Shown: positions 6,921 through 15,484 of the stretch, piece after piece
How positions within the stretch are numbered: the first letter of the stretch is position 1
How the letters are laid out: the number at the start of each line of letters is the position of its first letter
NCBI GenBank assembly: GCA_019136325.1
Contig: JAGVUJ010000141.1
Location: 1-19,168 of the forward strand
Length of the DNA: 19,168 nt
Reading direction: 5' to 3'
Source: Deltaproteobacteria bacterium
Lineage (GTDB): Bacteria; Desulfobacterota; Syntrophia; Syntrophales; Smithellaceae
Notes under the pieces: generated by a model
Told to the model about the DNA's origin: nothing
The model's database searches: none
Seen by the model: only the letters and a program-made list of their open reading frames with translations
Made by a program: the position numbers and the translations under genes

Positions 6921-8357
6921 TTACTTCCTCTTGGAGATCATCACAGATACCGCGTTCATGCCGGAGATCACTTCTCCCTGAAAACCTGCGTCGGCCAGCA
7001 ATGACGCGCCGGTGAGATAAATATTCTTGAATCCGGTTTTATTGCTTTTTGAGGCAAAACCGGTGAGAAAAGAATTTCTTATTTGATATCGGGGATTGAC
7101 GATGCTTCGCTGTTTTAAAGAAATATCAATGGATTCGTTGAGGTCGTAAAACAGGATATTTTCTTTCAGAAACGGCAAGAAATCATCAAGATGTCTCATG
7201 ATGGAATCAGAGGTTTTTTCGAGATTTTCTTTCGACCAGGCATCCTGATCGTCGGGAAGAAATACGGTGGCGGACAATGGAACGGTTGAAGATGCGTCGG
7301 CCATCCCTTCCCCGGTGATATCCGATTCAAGAATTATCAAATTATTATCCGAGAGAATATCCTGATCAAGATCGCTGATGATCGCAACATGTCGGGCAAG
7401 TTTTTCGGGCAAACACGCGGCATTCACGACACAATACATCGTAAAAGGGTAATAGGCAATTTTCGCCGGACGGATAAAATCACGGAAACTGAAATGATTC
7501 TTGCTGCCGGTTAACAGGCGCATATTCTGCCATTTGGTGCTGACGATTAAATTGGGCGCCTGAATGGTCGATGAAACACCATTCTGGTCCGCATAGGACA
7601 ATTCGACGGGATTGCCTTTTTTAATCGTTGTTATTTTACAGTTGCTGATATGAAGGCCGTCCTTCTCTTTTATTTTATTAATCAGCAAATCAAAAAGCTC
7701 GTTGTTTATCTTTGCAATACAATAAGCGCCGCGCAGGGGAACACCGTATTGAAAAAAAGAGAAAAAAGAATTCAATCTGTCTGCTTTAAACGAAAGAAGT
7801 ATTTGTTGGGCCTGAATAACTTTCCGGAAGGAAGGATTTTGAGACATCATATTTTTTAATCTGACGCCGTCGAACAAACCTTTCAGCCAACAGGGAATTA
7901 TTTTAAGATAATCCATGTAGTCCTGAATGCTTTGCGGTTGAATCAAGGGATGTTCCTGAATCCATTTCTCAGCCTTTGCCGAGTTTTTTTCAGCTTCATT
8001 GTAAAATAATTCAAGGTCTGCCGAGAGTTCGGGAAATTCCCGGACCAATTCCCGGAGCAGGTCTTCCTTATCGTGAAAGAAATCTATTCTTTTTTCCGGA
8101 AGAATGATCTGGTATGCGGGATTCAATAAACGAACATCCGGATAAATCCCCATTTTTTTTAAAAGCGAATAGAAAAATTGATTTTCTCCCAGGCCCGTCC
8201 ATGGCGTGATATGGCTGTGAAAAGGAATGCCGCCGATAACACAGGAACCGGTTGTTCCGTTTTCGGAAATAAGCGCTGTTTTGAGCCCGCTGTCCGACGC
8301 CGTTGCGGCCGCCGTCCATGACGAAAGATCATCTCCTATGACAATCACATCATACAT
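6921..8357 (-). CDS. FAD-dependent oxidoreductase, phytoene-desaturase-like
   Basis: The 478-residue protein has the two-ended pattern of the CrtI/amine-oxidase flavoprotein superfamily: an N-terminal beta strand MYDVIVIG leading into a Rossmann helix, and a C-terminal FAD-closing segment (445-468) around LTGASLLADAGFQG and ISGMNAV. The usual GxGxxG loop is degenerate: residues 8-13 read GDDLSS, so the second and third glycines are replaced by Asp10 and Ser13. The body (about 150-430) has no motif pointing to a substrate, and there is no signal peptide. It may be a redox enzyme acting on a lipid or isoprenoid, or a homologue that no longer binds FAD well. AAAGGA lies 12 bases before the ATG. 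The gene sits between purN (77-base gap) and PFK (3-base gap). Confidence 0.78.
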   Translation of the reverse strand: MYDVIVIGDDLSSWTAAATASDSGLKTALISENGTTGSCVIGGIPFHSHITPWTGLGENQFFYSLLKKMGIYPDVRLLNPAYQIILPEKRIDFFHDKEDLLRELVREFPELSADLELFYNEAEKNSAKAEKWIQEHPLIQPQSIQDYMDYLKIIPCWLKGLFDGVRLKNMMSQNPSFRKVIQAQQILLSFKADRLNSFFSFFQYGVPLRGAYCIAKINNELFDLLINKIKEKDGLHISNCKITTIKKGNPVELSYADQNGVSSTIQAPNLIVSTKWQNMRLLTGSKNHFSFRDFIRPAKIAYYPFTMYCVVNAACLPEKLARHVAIISDLDQDILSDNNLIILESDITGEGMADASSTVPLSATVFLPDDQDAWSKENLEKTSDSIMRHLDDFLPFLKENILFYDLNESIDISLKQRSIVNPRYQIRNSFLTGFASKSNKTGFKNIYLTGASLLADAGFQGEVISGMNAVSVMISKRK

Positions 8358-8435
8358 CGATTAACATATTCCTTTACGAGACATTCCCCGATCGTTCATT
8401 CATAGAAAACCGAGGGGGATATTCTGTTGGGAAAG

Positions 8436-9050
8436 CTATTGTTTAATAAAAACTTTTCTTCCTCTGATTTCAAGTTTGTGATCGGCAAAAAGCTGAATGG
8501 CCTGCGGATAGATCTTATGCTCTTCCTTTAATATTCTGACCGCCAGAGTTTCTTCCGTATCGTCGTCGAAAACCGGCACGGCGCATTGGCGGATGATCGG
8601 TCCCGTATCCACGCCTTCATCAACGAAATGAACCGTGCAGCCGGAGACTTTCACGCCGTAATCCACGGCCTGTTTTTGTCCGTGCAGGCCGGGAAAAGAC
8701 GGAAGCAGAGCGGGATGAATATTCATAACCCTCCCGGGAAACGCCTGAAGAAATCTCGGAGAGATGATGCGCATAAAACCAGCCAGTGTCACCAGTTCGA
8801 CATCATGTTTTTTCAAGGTATTGATGAGCTCAGAATCAAAATCTTCTTTGTTTTTGAAATCGCTGTTTTTTAAGACAACACAGGAAAGGCCATGTTTCTT
8901 CGCCCGGGTGATTCCATACGCATCGGGATTGTTGCTGATAACGATTTTAATAACCGCCCGTAAAGTTCCTTTTTCAATGTTGTCGATAATTGATTGCAGA
9001 TTGGAACCGTTTCCTGAAATCAAGACACCCAGTTTTAACAAATCCGTCAT
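8436..9050 (-). CDS. purN: Phosphoribosylglycinamide formyltransferase
   Basis: PurN transfers a formyl group from 10-formyltetrahydrofolate to glycinamide ribonucleotide, the third step of purine synthesis. The 204 residues match the family length. The phosphate-binding loop SGNGSNLQ (12-19) and the catalytic trio are visible: Asn110 and His112 in MNIHPALLPSFPG, and Asp148 in VDEGVDTGPI. The start follows AGGAAAGG at a good distance. The purM stop lies 9 bases before the purN ATG, giving the common purM-purN order and probable co-transcription. Confidence 0.96.
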   Translation of the reverse strand: MTDLLKLGVLISGNGSNLQSIIDNIEKGTLRAVIKIVISNNPDAYGITRAKKHGLSCVVLKNSDFKNKEDFDSELINTLKKHDVELVTLAGFMRIISPRFLQAFPGRVMNIHPALLPSFPGLHGQKQAVDYGVKVSGCTVHFVDEGVDTGPIIRQCAVPVFDDDTEETLAVRILKEEHKIYPQAIQLFADHKLEIRGRKVFIKQ

Positions 9051-9059
9051 ATCCCTTTC

Positions 9060-10109
9060 CTAACGTTCAGAAATCAACACCTGATGTTCATGGTCTTCTT
9101 TCATTTCGATAAAGCCGATCAAATATGCTTTTTCGCCAAGGATTTGCAGGTGTTCGAGAACCGCCTGGCATTCCTTCTCGGAAACGATAATCATCATACC
9201 GATGCCCATGTTGAAGACGCGGAACATTTCTTTTTCGTCAACGTTGCCGATTCTTTTGATGACGTTAAATATTGGGGGGACAGGCCAGCTTCCTTTATGG
9301 ATAACGGCGCGGCAGGCCTGGGGAATGATTCTCGGAATGTTGTCGTAAAATCCGCCGCCGGTCACATGGACAAGGCCTTTGATGGTAAAGTTTTTGAAAA
9401 GATTCAGCAGGGGCTTGACATAAATTCTGGTCGGTTCCAGCATTTCCAGACCGATCGTTTTTTCAAGGCCTTCGATTTTATCGTTGACGTTCAGATTTCC
9501 TTTTTCGAGAAGAACCTTGCGGGCGAGCGAAAAACCATTGCTGTGCAGACCGCTGGAGGCAAGTCCGATGATTCTGTCATTGACGCTTATCGTTGAACCG
9601 GTGATTAATTTCTCCGATTCCACGACACCGACGCAAAAACCGGCCAGATCATATTCTCCGGGAGGGTAAAACCCGGGCATTTCCGCTGTTTCGCCGCCCA
9701 GAAGCGTGCATCCGGCCTGCCGGCAACCCTCGGTAATGCCCTCAACAATATTGACGCTTTTTTCCAGTTCAATTTTTCCGGTGGCCAGATAATCGAGAAA
9801 GAAAAGAGGCTCGGCACCCTGTACGACGACGTCGTTTACGGACATGGCCACAAGATCGATGCCGATGGTATCGTGTTTATCCAGCATTTGGGCAATGCGC
9901 AGCTTGGTTCCTACGCCATCCGTGGAAGAAACCAGAACCGGATTTTTTAAATCAACCGAATTCAAACGGAAAAGACCGCCGAACCCGCCGATGCCGGAAA
10001 CGACTTCCTTGCGCGCCGTGGTTTTGATAGAGGTCTTGATTCGTTCCACGAACTCGTTGGCGGTGTCGATATCGACTCCCGCGTCTTTGTATGTAATATT
10101 TTCGGTCAT
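9060..10109 (-). CDS. purM: Phosphoribosylformylglycinamidine cyclo-ligase (AIR synthetase)
   Basis: PurM closes the imidazole ring, converting FGAM to AIR with ATP in the fifth step of purine synthesis. The 349 residues match the family. The N-terminus ITYKDAGVDID, the STDGVGTK loop (62-69), VNDVVVQGAEP (91-101) and GGETAEMPG (138-146) are all diagnostic, and the C-terminal ATP-binding half continues with HVTGGGFYDN. AGGGGA lies just before the ATG, with short spacing. It is the first gene of a minus-strand run purM-purN-flavoprotein-PFK. The upstream region holds inverted repeats that could be operator sites. Confidence 0.97.
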   Translation of the reverse strand: MTENITYKDAGVDIDTANEFVERIKTSIKTTARKEVVSGIGGFGGLFRLNSVDLKNPVLVSSTDGVGTKLRIAQMLDKHDTIGIDLVAMSVNDVVVQGAEPLFFLDYLATGKIELEKSVNIVEGITEGCRQAGCTLLGGETAEMPGFYPPGEYDLAGFCVGVVESEKLITGSTISVNDRIIGLASSGLHSNGFSLARKVLLEKGNLNVNDKIEGLEKTIGLEMLEPTRIYVKPLLNLFKNFTIKGLVHVTGGGFYDNIPRIIPQACRAVIHKGSWPVPPIFNVIKRIGNVDEKEMFRVFNMGIGMMIIVSEKECQAVLEHLQILGEKAYLIGFIEMKEDHEHQVLISER

Positions 10110-10143
10110 ACGTCCCCTGTGTGAAATTGATATTTAAGAATGC

Positions 10144-10184
10144 ATCATTTTGTTTTGTCTAACGTAAATCAAATTTTAAGTCAA
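10144..10184 (-). promoter_or_regulatory. Possible purM promoter region
   Basis: Two overlapping weak matches lie on the minus strand. TTGACT (10179-10184) pairs at 17 bases with TAGACA (10156-10161), and TTGATT (10167-10172) pairs at 17 bases with AATGAT (10144-10149). Either would start transcription 20-45 bases before the purM ATG. The -10 boxes are poor, so this is a guess at location rather than a firm call. Confidence 0.3.
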
Positions 10185-10197
10185 TCATTCCTTGCGC

Positions 10198-10221
10198 TAA
10201 CAAAAGATATTTGTTAACAAA
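10198..10221. repeat. Overlapping palindromes in the purM-recG divergent region
   Basis: TAACAAA (10198-10204) and TTTGTTA (10210-10216) form an inverted repeat with a 5-base spacer, and the second arm is itself half of the perfect 12-base palindrome TTTGTTAACAAA (10210-10221). Three copies of the half-site TAACAAA (in either orientation) therefore lie within 24 bases. The site sits 14 bases upstream of the possible purM -35 box. The form suits a dimeric repressor or activator; no known consensus is claimed. Confidence 0.5.
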
Positions 10222-10294
10222 AAACAGCGGATTCACTGGAAATTATTTAGCAAGTTGGAATTTATTTTCTGCCGGAAATCAACGTCATTAACGA

Positions 10295-10333
10295 ACGTAT
10301 CCGCATGCGTGGGACGTATCCCCTTATGGGGAT
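10295..10333. repeat. Direct repeat and hairpin just upstream of recG
   Basis: ACGTATCC occurs at 10295-10302 and again at 10314-10321, a 19-base period. Between them is the 8-base palindrome CGCATGCG (10302-10309). The second repeat runs into a perfect 6-bp hairpin, ATCCCC-TTAT-GGGGAT (10318-10333), ending 34 bases before the recG ATG. It could be an operator pair or a leader hairpin. No T-tract follows, so it is not a simple terminator. Confidence 0.45.
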
Positions 10334-10367
10334 CTGATTTGCCGGATTTGTGATGGGGGGGACTTAT

Positions 10368-12830
10368 ATGGAGGCATTAAAGGACATTCTGCAGAAAATC
10401 GAACACCCTCTGAATTTCGCTTTTCGTGATGATTACAAAAATCTTTCCAATATAAAAAATCTGGGGAAATCACTTTTTAATCTGCTGGCCCGATTGAAAA
10501 ATTATTCATTTTCTCCGGATAATCAGGATATTAAAAATCTTTGCGATGAATTGCTGGAGATATTTTCCGATTATGATTTTCAGAAGCTGGAACTGAAAAA
10601 AAATAAAATCGAGAAAGCCCGAAATCTATTGGCGAAATTGCGGGAAGCAATCGATTTTTCCAGGGAACAGGAATCGATGCATCCCCTTGATCAAAAAACT
10701 ATGGAAAAAATATCGGATTTAAAAGAAGCTGCGGCGAAACTGAGCCTGCCGGTTCAATATCTGAAAGGCGTTGGGCCGAAAATGGCCGCCCGATTTGCCG
10801 CTAAAAAAATTACTACCGTGGAAGATATGCTTTTCTTTTTACCCCGTACTTACGAGGATAGAAGAGAAATCAGAAAGATCAACCGTCTGGAAGCGGAAAA
10901 AATTCAAACTGTCGTCGGAACGGTCACAAATACGCAATTTCGTTATTACGGAAAAAGGAAAATACTGGAAACCATCATTAGCGACGGCACAGCCAACCTG
11001 ACGGCGAAATGGTTTAAGGGACAGATGTCATATCTCCTCGGTCTTTTCAAGAAAGGAACAAAGGTGATTTTTACCGGAGACGTCAGGCCGGATTACGGTG
11101 GAAAACAGATGATTCACCCCGATTATGAGATTCTGGATGAAAAGGATGATGATAATCTTTTGAATTTTAAAAGAATTGTTCCCATTTATTCGGAAACCGA
11201 AGGACTGCATCAAAAATACTTCCGCAAAGTGATGAATTTTGCGCTGGATCATTACTCCCGGTATGTCGTTTCGCCGATTCCGGACAGTATCTGTGACAAA
11301 CGGAACCTGATGAATATTCATGAAGCGCTTTTATCGGTACATTTTCCGGGCAATAACGAGGATGTCGAAAAATTTAAATCTTCCAGCTCGGACGCGCACA
11401 AGCGCTTGATTTATGATGAATTTTTCTTTTTCCAGCTCGGTATGGCGATAAAAAAATCGGGACGAATTCTGGATCAGGGCATTTCATTCAAGCCCGATGG
11501 TAAAATGCTGGAAAATTTTTATTCGATTTTAAAGTTCGATTTAACTGCCGCTCAAAAAAGAGTCATTGGCGAAATCCTCAACGACATGTCCAAAGATACG
11601 GCGATGAACCGCCTCCTTCAGGGAGATGTCGGAAGCGGCAAGACCATTGTTTCAATGGCCGCCATGATTATAGCCTGTGAAAATTTCTATCAGGCGGCGA
11701 TTATGGCGCCGACGGAAATTCTCGCCAAACAGCATTTTGAAAATATCAGTTCATGGTGTGAAGCGTTGGGCCTGAAGGCGGTTTTGCTGACCGGCAGCAT
11801 GTCCAATGCGTTCCGGAACGAAGCGCTTCAACAAATCAAAGAAGGGGAGGCCAACATTATTGTCGGGACGCACGCTTTGATTCAGGAAAGTGTTGATTTT
11901 AAAAAACTGGGTCTGGTGGTTATCGATGAACAGCACCGTTTCGGTGTCATGCAGAGGGCGACCCTGCGATCCAAAGGAATCCATGCCGATGTTCTGGTCA
12001 TGACGGCAACGCCGATTCCCCGCACGCTGGCCATGACCGTTTACGGCGATCTGGATGTTTCTGTCATTGATGAAATGCCGCCTGGTAAAAAGCCGGTACA
12101 TACCGTTTCGCTGACGGAAAGCAAAAGAGACAAGGTCTATCAGACCATCCGCGCAGAACTGGCCAAAGGTCACCAGGCGTTCATCGTTTATCCTCTGGTG
12201 GAAGAGTCGGAAACTCTGGATTTGAAAGACGCCACTCATATGTCCAAACATTTGCAGGAGGATATCTTCCCCGATTACCGCGTGGGATTGATTCACGGCA
12301 AGATGAAAGAAAAAGAAAAAGATGAAGTCATGAAGGAATTTCTCAACAGCAAAATTCAGATTCTCGTTTCCACAACGGTCATCGAAGTGGGCATCGATGT
12401 GCCGAGAGCATCCTTGATGATCATTGAACACGCGGAACGCTTCGGCCTTTCTCAACTGCATCAATTGCGGGGCAGGGTGGGACGGCGTGACATTCCATCG
12501 AGCTGTATACTGCTTGCCGGTTATAAATGTTCAACCGACGCGCGCAAAAGATTAAAAGTGATGGAAAAAACAACCGACGGTTTTGTGATTGCCGAAGAAG
12601 ACCTGGCCATTCGAGGTCCGGGAGATTTTCTCGGCACCAGGCAATCCGGCCTTCCTGATTTCCGCATTGCCAGCATTATCCGTGACGCCCGTATTTTAAA
12701 TGATGCCAAGGAGGACGCTTTTGCCCTTGCGGCGCGCGATCCGTTTCTGGAAAAACCGGAACATGCGATTTTGAAAGAAGTCCTGATTTCCAAATGGCAG
12801 GGTAAACTGGATCTGGCCAGAACGGGGTAA
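10368..12830 (+). CDS. recG: ATP-dependent DNA helicase RecG
   Basis: RecG is a double-stranded DNA translocase that regresses stalled forks and moves Holliday junctions. From ATG 10368 it has 820 residues, about 125 more than the E. coli protein. The extra part is a charged, helical N-terminal extension (1 to about 125), as in Thermotoga and many non-enterobacterial RecGs. The wedge/OB domain follows, starting at YLKGVGPKMAARF, then the helicase core: QGDVGSGKT Walker A (418-426), DEQH box (520-523), TATPIPRT (546-553) and RGRVGRR motif VI (701-707). The C-terminal RecG signature TRQSG is present. I chose ATG 10368, five bases after GGGGGGGA, over a GTG at 10350 or ATG at 10353, which lack a site and would add only glycines. 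A likely terminator follows. Confidence 0.96.
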   Translation: MEALKDILQKIEHPLNFAFRDDYKNLSNIKNLGKSLFNLLARLKNYSFSPDNQDIKNLCDELLEIFSDYDFQKLELKKNKIEKARNLLAKLREAIDFSREQESMHPLDQKTMEKISDLKEAAAKLSLPVQYLKGVGPKMAARFAAKKITTVEDMLFFLPRTYEDRREIRKINRLEAEKIQTVVGTVTNTQFRYYGKRKILETIISDGTANLTAKWFKGQMSYLLGLFKKGTKVIFTGDVRPDYGGKQMIHPDYEILDEKDDDNLLNFKRIVPIYSETEGLHQKYFRKVMNFALDHYSRYVVSPIPDSICDKRNLMNIHEALLSVHFPGNNEDVEKFKSSSSDAHKRLIYDEFFFFQLGMAIKKSGRILDQGISFKPDGKMLENFYSILKFDLTAAQKRVIGEILNDMSKDTAMNRLLQGDVGSGKTIVSMAAMIIACENFYQAAIMAPTEILAKQHFENISSWCEALGLKAVLLTGSMSNAFRNEALQQIKEGEANIIVGTHALIQESVDFKKLGLVVIDEQHRFGVMQRATLRSKGIHADVLVMTATPIPRTLAMTVYGDLDVSVIDEMPPGKKPVHTVSLTESKRDKVYQTIRAELAKGHQAFIVYPLVEESETLDLKDATHMSKHLQEDIFPDYRVGLIHGKMKEKEKDEVMKEFLNSKIQILVSTTVIEVGIDVPRASLMIIEHAERFGLSQLHQLRGRVGRRDIPSSCILLAGYKCSTDARKRLKVMEKTTDGFVIAEEDLAIRGPGDFLGTRQSGLPDFRIASIIRDARILNDAKEDAFALAARDPFLEKPEHAILKEVLISKWQGKLDLARTG

Positions 12831-12859
12831 ATGAGGAGAAACACCTTCTTCTTAAGAAT

Positions 12860-12896
12860 AAAAGAGGTGGATGAAGAAAGAGCCTCCTTTTTTATT
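12860..12896. terminator. Probable bidirectional terminator between recG and the acylase gene
   Basis: AAAAGAGG (12860-12867) and CCTCCTTT (12883-12890) can pair across a 15-base loop, followed by more T's (12891-12893) on the plus strand. Read on the minus strand the same arms pair fully, with one G-T wobble, and are followed by a T-rich run. It lies between the recG stop (12830) and the convergent acylase stop (12899). The stem is short on GC, so strength is uncertain. Confidence 0.5.
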
Positions 12897-12898
12897 CG

Positions 12899-15439
12899 TC
12901 ATTCTTTAGGCAGCAATGTCAGTATTCTCGTGTAATGTGTTCTGACATTTTCCTCTTTAAACGGGAAACTCTGATATCGTCCTTCATACCATGCTTTTAT
13001 CCCGTCGTCGTAGTGCGGGCTGGCGGGATTATCCGATTGGCCGGTGCTGTTGATGCCCATGAAAGGTTCGTCGCTTCCGAAATCCACGATGATGCGCATG
13101 GCCGGTATCAACCATGTGTCAAAATCTTTTCCGGGATGATAAGCGGAAACATTGAGCGTGGTGTGATCACCGGGAGCAGGAAAGGGGCCGCGATCAAAAT
13201 AACCCGATACAGATTTGACCGCCGTTTTTTCAAAGAATCCCATGTAGTCGGATAGGAGTGTTGCATCGGTTCTCCAGTAATAGGTATGCAGTTTCCCCCA
13301 TTGCCAGCTTTCCGGATCTTTGCCGCAGTTCTGCTCCAGAATGTCGATTGCATCCAGCACGGTTTGAGCGAGAATGTGGTAGCGTTCTTCTTTTTCCGGC
13401 GTCTGGACATTGTCCCAGAACGGGCTTCTTTTGCATCTTTCGGTCAGATGGTCATGTAAAGATGAATAAGCCAGAAGAAAAGTTTCCAGAAGCGATTTGT
13501 AGGCCCGGGAATCGGTTCCGCCCAGTTCGTCGGCAAAAAGATTTTTGCTCAGAGAAAATAAAAAAGCGCCGCAGAATGCCGCTCCCGCTGAATCGACGCG
13601 CATATTTCCATCAAAATCTCTTAGCAATGCGATTGCCTTTTGAGCTTTATGCGATTTTTCAGAATTCCTCCAGACGGAGCTCATGCCGTCCAAAGTCTTT
13701 TTTTCCAGCAATGCCGCTTTAATCACGTTGACAAAAATCGAGTAGGTATCAAGCTGCATGGCGACGGCGTCGTCGACAGTGTACGCTTTGACACCTTTCA
13801 TCATTTGATCAATGCGCATGGCCCTGTCCGGATAGTACCAGGATGACGAAAGAATGTAGGGAAAATCGGCCGGAACCGTTCGATGGTTTGCGGTGCCGAT
13901 GTATCCTTTGGCGGGATTTTTCGAACGCGGATGCAACGATGGATGAAGAAATCCTTTCCAGTCATATTCGCCTGTCCAGCCCGGCGAGGGGCAAAGGCCT
14001 CTTCCTTTTTTACGCAGGGGGAAACGTCCGGTAACCTGCCAGGCGATGTCTTTATGGTCGGCCATGACAATATTTAAAGGAATCGTCGAGGTATCACTGC
14101 CGATGCTTTTACGGACATCGTCCACGGATTTGGCAAACATGGCGTCAAAAAATAAATCCATCGTCCGATCCGGTTCACTGCCCGACCAGCTCAGAGCGAT
14201 TCCCAGGGATTGATCAGCCGGCAGGGGAACAAGTTCATGGCGGGGCATTTCCGTCAACGCGTTATTCAAGATAACGCCGTGTCTTGTTTCATGAAACGTT
14301 CTCGTAATGAAGTCCTTTTCTCCTTTAATCCGAAAGGTTTCCTCCCGGGTGGCTGTTTTAATCCATTTGTTTTTATACAGGTAATAAAGACCGTCTGATT
14401 TTCGTTTCAACTTTTCCAGAAAAATATCCTGATTATCAGCCATGACCATCGTCATGCCGATGGCGATGTGGCCGTTGTATCCGGCAATGATGCCCGGTAC
14501 GCCGGCGATCGCAATGCCGGCTCCCTGAATTTCGGGGGACTTCAAATACATCAGGTTCCAGATGGAGGGCATCGTCAAAGGCAAATGCGTGTCATTGGCC
14601 AGAATCGGTTTGCCCGATTTGGTCAGTTTTCCTGAAACCACCCAGTTATTAGAAGCCGCCGTTTCCGGAATGAGAATCCGGTTGGCCCGGCCGATAACGT
14701 CGGCCAGTTGCTCGATCCCAGCGGCCGTTGTCCGTAAATTCAAGCCGGCCAGCTTTTTCATTTCCTTAAACGGCAAAGGTTCATCGGGATAAATCGGAAA
14801 AAGCCAGGCCATCTTTTCCGGTTCGACTTTTCCGGCAATATTCAGCATATCGATTTCTTCGTGAAGATTTTGACTCAGGCCAAGTGTTAAAACAAGAAAC
14901 ACATATACGGAATCAATCGGTTCCCATTTCTCCGGTTTATAACCGGCCAGCTTCAGCGTCATGGGAAGAGGTGAATTGTCCAGATAAGCGTTGACGCCAT
15001 CACTGTATAATTTCAGCATTTTCTGAAGTTCGGGAGAAGCAGATTGATAAAGTGTCCGGGCTGCGCGATCCAGGTTTAAAGACCGAATGTAAATATCCAT
15101 TTCCAGAGTGGCTTTGCCGAGCAGTTCGGACAACCTTCCCTTGCCGACCAGACGGAATCCCTCCATCTGCGTGAAACGATCATGCCCGCTGACATAACCC
15201 ATGGCAAAGATGAGGTCGTCCAGATTTGCGGCCTCAATTACGGGAATGCCCATATTGTCCCGCTTTACGGTAACCTTTTGCGTCAGGCCGGAAACGATCT
15301 GTTCTCCGTCCATCGGTGTCAGGGATTTTTTGAAGGCGGTGTTGAGAAGAGGAGCGCAGCCGGTTACAGTCAGACAAAATATGATTATCAGAGCGGCCAT
15401 AACGTTTAAACGGAGGACAACGTTGTGATGATCAATCAT
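12899..15439 (-). CDS. Penicillin acylase family (Ntn hydrolase) lipoprotein
   Basis: The 846-residue precursor belongs to the penicillin G acylase / acyl-homoserine-lactone acylase family, which hydrolyses amide bonds after self-cleavage. The N-terminus has a membrane segment and lipobox VTG-C (Cys28); Ala at +2 predicts the outer membrane. The alpha-chain region (about 45-240) contains the family's GYVSGHDRFTQMEGFRL pattern. The cleavage/catalytic serine is Ser263 in AASNNWVVSG, which gives a beta chain of 584 residues. The C-terminal signature GQSDNPASPHYDD lies at about 800-812. Family members act on penicillins, AHL signals or other N-acyl amides; the substrate cannot be read from sequence. 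AAGGAG lies 9 bases before the chosen ATG; M14 is a weaker alternative start. The gene converges with recG and diverges from the PanE-like gene, with a promoter at 15485-15514. Confidence 0.9.
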   Translation of the reverse strand: MIDHHNVVLRLNVMAALIIIFCLTVTGCAPLLNTAFKKSLTPMDGEQIVSGLTQKVTVKRDNMGIPVIEAANLDDLIFAMGYVSGHDRFTQMEGFRLVGKGRLSELLGKATLEMDIYIRSLNLDRAARTLYQSASPELQKMLKLYSDGVNAYLDNSPLPMTLKLAGYKPEKWEPIDSVYVFLVLTLGLSQNLHEEIDMLNIAGKVEPEKMAWLFPIYPDEPLPFKEMKKLAGLNLRTTAAGIEQLADVIGRANRILIPETAASNNWVVSGKLTKSGKPILANDTHLPLTMPSIWNLMYLKSPEIQGAGIAIAGVPGIIAGYNGHIAIGMTMVMADNQDIFLEKLKRKSDGLYYLYKNKWIKTATREETFRIKGEKDFITRTFHETRHGVILNNALTEMPRHELVPLPADQSLGIALSWSGSEPDRTMDLFFDAMFAKSVDDVRKSIGSDTSTIPLNIVMADHKDIAWQVTGRFPLRKKGRGLCPSPGWTGEYDWKGFLHPSLHPRSKNPAKGYIGTANHRTVPADFPYILSSSWYYPDRAMRIDQMMKGVKAYTVDDAVAMQLDTYSIFVNVIKAALLEKKTLDGMSSVWRNSEKSHKAQKAIALLRDFDGNMRVDSAGAAFCGAFLFSLSKNLFADELGGTDSRAYKSLLETFLLAYSSLHDHLTERCKRSPFWDNVQTPEKEERYHILAQTVLDAIDILEQNCGKDPESWQWGKLHTYYWRTDATLLSDYMGFFEKTAVKSVSGYFDRGPFPAPGDHTTLNVSAYHPGKDFDTWLIPAMRIIVDFGSDEPFMGINSTGQSDNPASPHYDDGIKAWYEGRYQSFPFKEENVRTHYTRILTLLPKE

Positions 15440-15484
15440 CGTGATATTCTCCTTGAAAGGGAAGATTGTGGACTGCTTTGAGCT

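Noticed and set aside
8358..8435. Possible hairpin (CCCC/GGGG arms) between purN and the flavoprotein gene
   Set aside because: The arms do not align without several mismatches, and no T-tract follows.
10354..10363. G-run before recG as a possible G-quadruplex
   Set aside because: It is a single run of G's overlapping the ribosome binding site. Four separated runs are not present.
11751..12464. Minus-strand open frame of 237 residues inside recG
   Set aside because: Antisense to the helicase core; rich in His, Phe and Gln, as expected from the reverse of conserved coding sequence. No support for a real gene.
13258..13722. Plus-strand open frame of 154 residues inside the acylase gene
   Set aside because: Antisense to the well-supported acylase, with no ribosome binding site or recognisable domain.
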